From contig NZ_JAQSVC010000007.1 of NCBI RefSeq assembly GCF_029603165.1, positions 124,001 through 188,000 on the forward strand: a stretch of 64,000 bases of DNA. Direction: 5' to 3'. Position 1 is the stretch's first letter; every line of letters begins with the position of its first letter. Made by a program: the position numbers and the translations under genes. This DNA is from Galbibacter pacificus (GTDB taxonomy: Bacteria > Bacteroidota > Bacteroidia > Flavobacteriales > Flavobacteriaceae). The notes below the pieces were generated by a model. It had not been told where the DNA came from and ran no database searches. It saw nothing but the letters and a program-made list of their open reading frames with translations. Below, piece after piece: positions 55,973 through 64,000 of this stretch.

Positions 55973-56478
55973 GAACTCTTCCTACTAAACAACGAGATAA
56001 AAATTAAACACAAAATTAGTGTGAATATTGCAGAAAATATGGTTTTTTTTAGAATTAGCAAAATATGTGCAAAGCTAAAAATCTCTAAACTGAAAAGTAT
56101 GAAATGGTGTGTTAAAATTAAGATAATTAAGTAGTTAACCCGTTGCCCAAAATGTGTTTTCTCTATTTTTATGGTGTGGTAGTCGTAACTTAGCCCAAAT
56201 ACCGAGCGCATCATGAGTGGCCGACAATAAGCAGTACAAACACAGGCGGCAGCATGTACGCCGCCACTGTCGCAAAAAATATCGATACTGAGCCCCAATA
56301 GAAAAGAAAAAAAGAGGAACAATATCCTATTGTCCTTATCAAATGGAAAAAATATAATAAACAGTATGTAGATATATGGGTTTATATACCCCAAAAAATT
56401 AATGTTGTTAAAAATTATTACCTGTAAAAGTATCAACAATATAAAGCGGACCGTATTTATAAAAGTTGTTTTATTCAT
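55969..56478 (-). CDS. mreD: Rod-shape-determining protein MreD
   Basis: 169 residues with about five hydrophobic helices, including the SFLLGLSIDIFCDSGGVHA segment (59-77) that is typical of MreD. It is part of the elongasome membrane complex. It overlaps mreC by 8 bp upstream and mrdA by 4 bp downstream. Confidence 0.88.
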   Translation of the reverse strand: MNKTTFINTVRFILLILLQVIIFNNINFLGYINPYIYILFIIFFPFDKDNRILFLFFSFLLGLSIDIFCDSGGVHAAACVCTAYCRPLMMRSVFGLSYDYHTIKIEKTHFGQRVNYLIILILTHHFILFSLEIFSFAHILLILKKTIFSAIFTLILCLIFISLFSRKSS

Positions 56479-57292
56479 CGATACTATTTTCCAGGTTCAT
56501 TATTTCATTCCTGTCCAGATTTTCAATAACATATACATGATCAACGGTGGTCATGTCATTAAAAAGTTCAACATCAATAAGGTAGTAATTTTCTGAAACG
56601 TCTAATGAAAAATCTTTTATGGTCCCTATTAAAATCCCTTTAGGGAAAATGCTGGACATACCGCCGGTAATAATGGTATCTCCTTTTTTAATGGGGGCAG
56701 CCCTTAAAATATCTACCAATTGTACTGTATTAAAATCTTTGCCGTTCCATTTTAAAGAACCAAAGTTGTTGGTATTCTTAATGGAAGCGTTTATTTCTGA
56801 AAGCGAGTTTAAAACAGATTGTACATTGGCGTAGTTGCTCGATGTATTCTCTACAATCCCAACTATACCGTTGGAAGTAATTACTCCCATGTCTTGGCGT
56901 ATACTGTCGTTGGAACCTTTGTTTATAACCAGGTAATTGCGTTGTAAATTGTAACTGTTTTTAATAACAGCAGCTTGATGCAACCTGTAATTTGAAGACA
57001 GCGAATCGGTATACGATATTGAATCGTTGACATTTAGTCCTTCCTTTAACAATAACTTTCTTAACCGAAGGTTTTCTTCAACTAACTGTTTGTTATAATC
57101 TTTTAAGTGAAAATAGTCTGAAATATTGTTGGTACTATTGTAAATACCTCCTGAAACCCAATTTGCAGAGTTAAGGAGTTTTGTTTTTTGATATGAATGC
57201 GATTGTACAATAAGAAAAAGTGAGAAACTAAAAAGCAATAGAAAGGTAATAAAGGTCTTATTCCTTATTAAAAAATTGACAATCTGTTGCAT
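56471..57292 (-). CDS. mreC: Rod-shape-determining protein MreC
   Basis: 273 residues: an N-terminal helix (about 13-30), a coiled coil (about 55-85, KQLVEENLRLRKLLL) and a periplasmic double beta-barrel domain with NKGSNDSIRQDMGVITSNGI near 128-147 and TGGMSSIFPKGILIG near 214. It links MreB and the synthases. It lies 9 bp after mreB. Confidence 0.92.
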   Translation of the reverse strand: MQQIVNFLIRNKTFITFLLLFSFSLFLIVQSHSYQKTKLLNSANWVSGGIYNSTNNISDYFHLKDYNKQLVEENLRLRKLLLKEGLNVNDSISYTDSLSSNYRLHQAAVIKNSYNLQRNYLVINKGSNDSIRQDMGVITSNGIVGIVENTSSNYANVQSVLNSLSEINASIKNTNNFGSLKWNGKDFNTVQLVDILRAAPIKKGDTIITGGMSSIFPKGILIGTIKDFSLDVSENYYLIDVELFNDMTTVDHVYVIENLDRNEIMNLENSIDE

Positions 57293-57301
57293 TCACTAAT
57301 T

Positions 57302-58330
57302 CTATTTTATCAAGATTGGTTTATACTTTTCTAAATTCTTTAAAGCAATTCCCGTTCCACGCACAACGGCCCGCAAGGGGTCTTCTGCAATATAAACAGG
57401 AAGGTCGGTTTTTTGCGAAATACGTTTGTCCAACCCGCGGAGCATCGATCCACCGCCGGCTAAATAAATACCGGTATTATATATGTCGGCAGCCAATTCT
57501 GGCGGGGTCTGCGATAATGTTTCCATAACGGCATCTTCAATCCGTAAAATGGACTTATCCAAAGCCTTTGCTATTTCCCTGAACGAAATTTGTACCTGTT
57601 TGGGTTTTCCGGTAAGTAAATCGCGTCCTTGAACACTCATTTCTTCCGGTGGAATTTCTAAATCTTCCGTTGCGGCACCAATGGCAATTTTTATATTTTC
57701 GGCAGTTGTTTCCCCAACATATAGGTTATGCTGGGTACGCATGTAATAAATAATATCGTTTGTAAAAACATCACCGGCAATTTTAACCGATTTATCGCAT
57801 ACAATACCGCCTAATGCAATTACTGCAATTTCGGTGGTACCGCCACCTATGTCCACGATCATGTTCCCTTTTGGCTGCATAATGTCCAGACCAATACCAA
57901 TAGCGGCGGCCATAGGTTCGTGTATTAGGTAAACTTCTTTCCCGTTTACGCGTTCGGCCGATTCTTTTACCGCCCGCATTTCTACTTCCGTAATCCCGGA
58001 AGGGATACAGATAACCATTTTTAAGGTAGGCTGAAAAAAGCGCTTTTTTAATGCCGGAATCCCCTTAATGAACATGTTTATCATTTTTTCAGAAGCATCA
58101 AAATCGGCTATTACACCATCTTTAAGCGGCCGTATGGTTTTTATGTTTTCATGGGTTTTCCCCTGCATCATGCTGGCTTCTTTTCCAACTGCTATAATTT
58201 TGCCGGTCATTCGGTCTCTGGCTACAATAGACGGGCTGTCCACAACAACTTTGTCGTTGTGTATAATCAGCGTGTTGGCTGTTCCGAGGTCTATTGCAAT
58301 TTCTTCGGTTAAGAAGTCAAAAAATCCCAT
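57302..58330 (-). CDS. mreB: Cell-shape actin homologue MreB
   Basis: 342 residues of full normal length. Actin-fold nucleotide motifs: EIAIDLGTANTLI (10-22), MVVDIGGGTTE-like IVDIGGGTTEIAV near 162 and LAGGGSMLRGLD near 293. Membrane-bound MreB filaments direct the elongation machinery. It heads the mreBCD-mrdA-rodA run, 132 bp downstream of purH; the gap holds no clear terminator, so read-through from purH is possible. Confidence 0.96.
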   Translation of the reverse strand: MGFFDFLTEEIAIDLGTANTLIIHNDKVVVDSPSIVARDRMTGKIIAVGKEASMMQGKTHENIKTIRPLKDGVIADFDASEKMINMFIKGIPALKKRFFQPTLKMVICIPSGITEVEMRAVKESAERVNGKEVYLIHEPMAAAIGIGLDIMQPKGNMIVDIGGGTTEIAVIALGGIVCDKSVKIAGDVFTNDIIYYMRTQHNLYVGETTAENIKIAIGAATEDLEIPPEEMSVQGRDLLTGKPKQVQISFREIAKALDKSILRIEDAVMETLSQTPPELAADIYNTGIYLAGGGSMLRGLDKRISQKTDLPVYIAEDPLRAVVRGTGIALKNLEKYKPILIK

Positions 58331-58462
58331 GAATTATTCTGGTGTTAATCTGGTTATTCCTTTTAATTTTCCGGCATTAAAACCGGCTGTTTATATTTTA
58401 TTGAATCCCTTACAGAAAACCTATAAGGGATTTTTATTTATAATCTTTCAAATGTAATAAAA

Positions 58463-59995
58463 TTAATGTTTAAAATGGCGCGTTCCGGTAAATACCATTG
58501 CAACATTATTTTCATTACAATAATCTATGCTTAATTGATCTTTTATCGAGCCCCCTGGTTGGATAACGGTTGAAATCCCGGCTTTGTGAGCAATCTCAAC
58601 ACAGTCTGGAAAAGGGAAAAATGCATCGCTTGCCATGGCTGCCCCGTGAAGGTCGAATTTAAAAGATGCTGCTTTCTCTATTGCCTGCCTCAATGCATCA
58701 ACCCTACTGGTCTGTCCTGTGCCGCTGGCGCATAATTGCTGGTTTTTGGCGAGGACAATGGTGTTGGATTTGGTGTGCTTGCATATTTTGGAAGCAAATA
58801 GCAAATCATCTAACTCCTTTTCGGATGGTTTATTGTTGGTTTCGTAAGAAAGGTCTTCTTTTGTGTCGGTTTTTAAGTCTTTTTCCTGAACCAAAACCCC
58901 GTTTAAGCATGAGCGTACCGACGAGTTAGGAAGGTTGATGTCTTTTTGAACCAATATAATCCGGTTTTTCTTTCCTTTTAAAACTTCCAACGCTTCATTG
59001 GTATACGAAGAGGCGATAACCACTTCGCAGAACAAATTATGAATTTCTGCTGCCGTCGCTTTGTCAATTTCAGTATTTGCAATTAAAATCCCACCAAAAG
59101 CCGAAACAGGATCGCCAGCCAAGGCGTCTACATATGCCTGATGGATAGTTTTTCTGGTTGCAACTCCACATGCATTGTTGTGTTTTAAAATGGCAAATGT
59201 AGGGTCGTCGTTTTTAAATTCTCCAATTAAATTAACGGCCGCATCAACATCCAGTAAATTATTGTAAGATAGTTCTTTTCCATGAAGCTTGTCGAACATT
59301 TGGTCGAGGTTTCCGTAGAAATATCCTTTTTGGTGCGGATTTTCTCCATATCTCAATGTTTGTCCTTTATGTTCGCTAACTTTAAATGCTTCCAGCTTTT
59401 CGGTCTGGTTGAAGTAATTAAAGATAGCACTGTCGTAATGAGAGGAGATATTAAAAGCTTTGGCCGCAAAGCGTCTTCTGTCTTCTAAAGAAGTTTGTCC
59501 GTTTTGGTTTACTAAAATGCTTAAAGTTTCGTCGTAATCTTCCATGGAGGAAACACAAAGCACATCTTTGTAATTCTTGGCAGCGGCCCTTATTAAAGAA
59601 ATTCCGCCGATGTCAATTTTTTCAATTATATCTTGTTCGCTTGCTCTACTGGCCACTGTTTTTTCAAAAGGATATAAGTCTACAATAACAATGTCCAATT
59701 GGGGAATTTCGTATTTTTCAAGCTCGGCAGCATCGCCTTCATGGTCTTGACGGTTCAAGATTCCGCCAAAAACTTTAGGGTGAAGTGTTTTAACCCTTCC
59801 TCCCAAAATGGAAGGATAACTGGTAACATCTTCTACGGGAACTACTTCTATGCCAAGGTCTTTGATGAATTTCTCGGTTCCTCCTGTAGAATAAATAGTT
59901 ACACCCAGTTCGTCTAATTTTTTTACAATGGGTTCCAGGCCGTCTTTGCTGAATACGGAAATTAAAGCTGATTTAGCTTGTTTTAAATTGTTCAT
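58463..59995 (-). CDS. purH: Bifunctional AICAR transformylase / IMP cyclohydrolase PurH
   Basis: 510 residues. N-terminal IMP cyclohydrolase (about 1-195, with STGGTEKFI near 37 and GGRVKTLHPKVFGGIL near 66-81) and C-terminal AICAR formyltransferase (about 200-510, RYGENPHQKGYF near 215, HNNACGVA near 276 and PFPDCVEIAHKAGI near 460). It makes the last two steps of IMP synthesis. Next to mreB it follows a common flavobacterial gene order. Confidence 0.96.
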   Translation of the reverse strand: MNNLKQAKSALISVFSKDGLEPIVKKLDELGVTIYSTGGTEKFIKDLGIEVVPVEDVTSYPSILGGRVKTLHPKVFGGILNRQDHEGDAAELEKYEIPQLDIVIVDLYPFEKTVASRASEQDIIEKIDIGGISLIRAAAKNYKDVLCVSSMEDYDETLSILVNQNGQTSLEDRRRFAAKAFNISSHYDSAIFNYFNQTEKLEAFKVSEHKGQTLRYGENPHQKGYFYGNLDQMFDKLHGKELSYNNLLDVDAAVNLIGEFKNDDPTFAILKHNNACGVATRKTIHQAYVDALAGDPVSAFGGILIANTEIDKATAAEIHNLFCEVVIASSYTNEALEVLKGKKNRIILVQKDINLPNSSVRSCLNGVLVQEKDLKTDTKEDLSYETNNKPSEKELDDLLFASKICKHTKSNTIVLAKNQQLCASGTGQTSRVDALRQAIEKAASFKFDLHGAAMASDAFFPFPDCVEIAHKAGISTVIQPGGSIKDQLSIDYCNENNVAMVFTGTRHFKH

Positions 59996-60097
59996 TGTTA
60001 TTGAGTTGTTTTGGAGTGCAAAAGTAGTTTTTTTTGCTTTAAAATGTTGTGTTGTATCTATGGAAAATCTTGGTTTTATTGCTAAACCCCAGCTGAT

Positions 60098-60553
60098 TTA
60101 CAAAATTTTTGCAACCTCGCCGTTTACAAATTCCAAAAAATCTTCGTCTTTATGGGTAAAAGGGTCTGCCGTATGCGAATCGATATCGATCTGCCCCACA
60201 TTTTCACCATTTACAAACAATGGTATAACTATTTCTGCTTTTACAAAAATACTGCAAGCTATATAGTTGTTTTGTGCTTTTACATCGGGAACTACAAAAT
60301 TCTTATTGGAAACCGCTACTTGCCCACAAATCCCCTTTCCAAACGGTATAATGGTGTGGTCTGTTGGCTCTCCCGCAAACGCGTGGAGCTTTAACTCATC
60401 TTTGTCGCCATTCTTAAAATAAAAACCTACCCAATTGTAGTATTCTATATTTTCTTTTAAAAGTTCGCATATTTTGGAAAGCTTTTCTTCGGTAATCAGT
60501 ACTTTGTCATTAATTATCGAGGAAACCATGGGTTTTAGAGCTTCAAATGTCAT
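60098..60553 (-). CDS. GAF-domain free methionine-R-sulfoxide reductase (fRMsr-like)
   Basis: 151-residue single GAF domain (YYNWVGFYFKNGDKDELKLH near 38-57, IDIDSHTADPF near 121). The two cysteines expected in GKGICGQV (Cys76) and YIACSIF (Cys100) are kept; the third Cys seen in E. coli and yeast fRMsr, ten residues before the first of these, is replaced (HTIIPFGKG). Family members reduce free methionine-R-sulfoxide. With only the resolving and catalytic pair retained, activity is likely but unproven. Confidence 0.75.
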   Translation of the reverse strand: MTFEALKPMVSSIINDKVLITEEKLSKICELLKENIEYYNWVGFYFKNGDKDELKLHAFAGEPTDHTIIPFGKGICGQVAVSNKNFVVPDVKAQNNYIACSIFVKAEIVIPLFVNGENVGQIDIDSHTADPFTHKDEDFLEFVNGEVAKIL

Positions 60554-60803
60554 AAGAATTTAATTTTGGCAAAATTAGGATAAAGTTTATTGCTGATGAA
60601 GTTTGTGCCGCAAAAGTTTTCTGTTATAAAAGACATCCTGCATGACAAGGCGTATTTTTTTAATGAAGGCGCTATCCGTTATCCTAAGACATGCAGAAAT
60701 GGGTTTATATACTGTTATGGCTTGGTTACTTTTAACAGGAATTTTTTTACTTCTAGAAAAAAACTTATATTGTTGATTTATAAACTTATAAAAACACACA
60801 ATT

Positions 60804-61025
60804 ATGAAAAAGATTGTATTAAGTTGTGCCATGTTGTTATTTTTCGGTGGCACATTTATTTCCTGTAAAGAGAAAACAAAAGAAAAAGAAGTGATAATTA
60901 AAGAAGAATCCACAACCACAGAAGATGTGGAGGAAGAAGGTGTTCTTGAACGTGTTGGAAAAGAGGTAGATGAAGAGGTGGACGAAGAAGTAGATGAAAC
61001 CATCGACAAAATAGGCGATGAATAA
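60804..61025 (+). CDS. Small acidic lipoprotein with VDEE repeats
   Basis: 73 residues: lipoprotein signal with lipobox FISC (Cys21), then a Lys/Glu-rich stretch and a run of VDEE-type repeats (EVDEEVDEEVDETIDK, 53-68). The mature part is highly charged and probably helical or disordered. Function unknown. A strong terminator follows, supporting a real small gene. Confidence 0.65.
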   Translation: MKKIVLSCAMLLFFGGTFISCKEKTKEKEVIIKEESTTTEDVEEEGVLERVGKEVDEEVDEEVDETIDKIGDE

Positions 61026-61046
61026 TTGCAAACAAATATGTTGGTC

Positions 61047-61082
61047 AAGCCCGTTAAAGCAACTTTAACGGGCTTGTTTTTT
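61047..61082 (+). terminator. Intrinsic terminator after the small lipoprotein gene
   Basis: A 13-bp perfect stem (61047-61059 with 61063-61075; AAGCCCGTTAAAG arm), 3-base loop and T run. Confidence 0.93.
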
Positions 61083-61148
61083 TAGATGTTTTGCAGTTGT
61101 TTAACCGGGCATTTTTATATAAGAATCGTCGTTGGCCACTTTTGGAAA

Positions 61149-61946
61149 TTATTTGTTTTTCCATCGTAGTTTTGCCTTTTCAATGGTTTCTTGAGATGAA
61201 GCTACAAAATTCCAAAAAATAAAGCGTTCCTCGGGAAAGGCCTCGCCGCCAAACAATAATAAATGGCTGTTTGGGGCAATCGTTACCTTGCAGGCATCTT
61301 CTGTTTTTGAAACAATCATATTGCCTTCTTCAATTTTTTCACCATAGGCCATGATATTCCCTTTTACCTGGTCTATGATTTGCAACGGGGTTTCGTTACT
61401 GGTTTTTACCTCAATCATAAATAAAGGAGAATGTACGGGCACGGGCGATTTTCTTGCGTAACCTTCGCCAGCTATTAAAGTGAAATCCGCACCGTTTTCT
61501 TCCCACTTAGGAAGTTGTTCTTTTTCAATATGATGGAATTCGGGTTCCATTTGTTCCAGTTCTTTGGATAGGGCAACCCAAATTTGAAAACCATGCATGG
61601 AATATTATCCGTTGTCCCGCAAATGTTCGGGGGGTACGTTCGGTGTGCATTACAGCGTTTCCGGCAGTCATCCAGTTTACCACTCCAGCCGTAATTACCT
61701 GGTCGCTCCCTAAACTATCGCGGTGCCTTATTTCGCCTTCAAATAGATATGTTAAAGTAGAGAGCCCGATATGTGGGTGCTGACCAATATCTACGTAACT
61801 GTTTTTTTTAATGGTTGCAGGCCCCATATGATCGATAAAAATAAACAGACCCACCATTCTTTTTTTCTGAAAGGTAGTAATCTTCCAACGAGAAAGTAGC
61901 TAATATCGAGGGCGCGTTCTTCTATAATTAAACCTTTGTTGGACAT
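61149..61946 (-). pseudogene. Pirin-family protein, disrupted
   Basis: The gene starts at ATG 61946 (MSNKGLIIEERALDI) and reads a pirin/quercetinase cupin: FIFIDHMGPA, then DIGQHPHIGLSTLTYLFEGE with the metal-binding His residues, and MTAGNAVMHTERTP. Three lesions break it. An A7 run at about 61860-61866 lacks one A for the RKKRMVG frame. A C6 run near 61630 has one C too many. A TAA follows a few codons later, before MHGFQIWVALSKE. The C-terminal half (to 61149) is open in another frame. Pirins have diverse roles, including flavonol oxidation. Confidence 0.82.
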
Positions 61947-62036
61947 GGAATGAGTTTTTTATAAAGATAGTTATACTTAACGGACCCGTTTAAGCTTTTT
62001 CGCTACAACCGAAAAAAATAAACCTGGGTTCAACAA

Positions 62037-62066
62037 AAAACCGCACTGAATTTTCAATGCGGTTTT
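62037..62066 (-). terminator. Terminator downstream of groEL
   Basis: Stem AAAACCGCA / TGCGGTTTT with an inner TGAA/TTCA pair, 27 bp past the groEL stop; the A run on the plus strand gives the U run for the minus-strand transcript. Confidence 0.85.
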
Positions 62067-62092
62067 AGAAAGTTTTACGGAAAGTATGATTT

Positions 62093-63769
<1,677 letters not shown>

Positions 63770-63819
63770 TTAACTTGTTATTAAATTTTTGTTTTAAGTT
63801 TTTGTAGCGAATTGCAAGC

Positions 63820-64000
63820 TTAAACAATTGCAAGGATATCGCTTTCACGCATAATTAGGTAGTCTGTACCTTCAAGCTTTAGTTCGGTACCTGCGTATTT
63901 CCCGTATAAAACAGTATCGCCAACTTTTACAGTTACTTTTTCGTCTTTAGTACCTGGGCCTACTGCTACCACGGTTCCCTTTTGAGGTTTCTCTTTGGCG
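63820..64000 (-). CDS. groES: Co-chaperonin GroES (C-terminal part)
   Basis: 60 codons visible, running off the right edge of the window, so the N-terminus is missing. Residues match Gro[34 protein letters not shown] and [13 protein letters not shown] before TAA. It caps GroEL. Its position upstream of groEL on the same strand is the classical groESL order; the operon promoter lies outside the window. Confidence 0.95.
   Translation of the reverse strand, partial: AKEKPQKGTVVAVGPGTKDEKVTVKVGDTVLYGKYAGTELKLEGTDYLIMRESDILAIV

Noticed and set aside
60590-60868. Plus-strand frame ahead of the small lipoprotein
   Set aside because: It overlaps the lipoprotein start in another frame, has odd composition and no recognisable domain.

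Overview
The window is AT-rich bacterial chromosome from a member of the Bacteroidota, most likely a marine or environmental Flavobacteriaceae. The indications are the -7 boxes of the TAnnTTTG type, signal peptides ending in FAQ/SAQ, class II HMG-CoA reductase of the mevalonate pathway, the purH-mreBCD-mrdA-rodA and surE-lpxB-comEC gene orders, and many outer-membrane beta-barrel and lipoprotein genes. I assign no genus.

Layout. 1-6555: end of a sterol-desaturase-like gene, then an arsenosugar operon on the minus strand (peroxidase-like protein, radical SAM ArsS, glycosyltransferase, purine nucleoside phosphorylase, methyltransferase ArsM), divergent from a HAD phosphatase and a sugar-type MFS carrier. 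6690-13994: molybdenum cofactor genes (moaD, moaA, moaC, a MobA-MoeB-rhodanese fusion, a TauE/SafE permease, moeA, xdhC, mocA) with no molybdoenzyme and no moaE. 13995-16024: an accessory patch laid out like a one-cassette integron: decayed tyrosine recombinase, an attI-like core with a 20-bp hairpin, parDE, then an attC-like site. 16226-20909: cbpA-cbpM, three envelope proteins and a DUF502-like membrane protein. 20960-23190: glpF-glpK. 23511-27941: HAD lipoprotein, beta-barrel protein and large arylsulfatase. 28064-28139: tRNA-Phe.

28320-36144: coaX, an outer-membrane protein, a TPR protein, lptC, a small membrane protein, a CNNM-type CBS protein and a PpiD-like folding factor. 36297-38553: GHMP kinase and HMG-CoA reductase. 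38770-44057: dipeptidyl peptidase IV and two POT peptide transporters, a peptide-scavenging module. 44185-48867: disrupted comEC, a C40 peptidase, lpxB, a small membrane protein and surE. 49169-52693: tail-specific protease and an SRPBCC-DinB fusion. 52760-59995: rodA, mrdA, mreD, mreC, mreB and purH. 60098-64000: GAF-type methionine sulfoxide reductase, a small lipoprotein, a disrupted pirin gene, groEL and the end of groES.

Most genes are ordinary envelope or core metabolism. The points most worth a second look are the integron-like parDE patch, the arsenosugar locus with its extra genes, the cofactor fusion protein, a terminator-like hairpin inside the lptC signal sequence, and comEC carrying an (AT)14 tract where loss of one unit would restore the local frame. 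No CRISPR array, rRNA gene or intact insertion sequence was seen. All functions are inferred from motifs and gene order read by eye; no database search was run.
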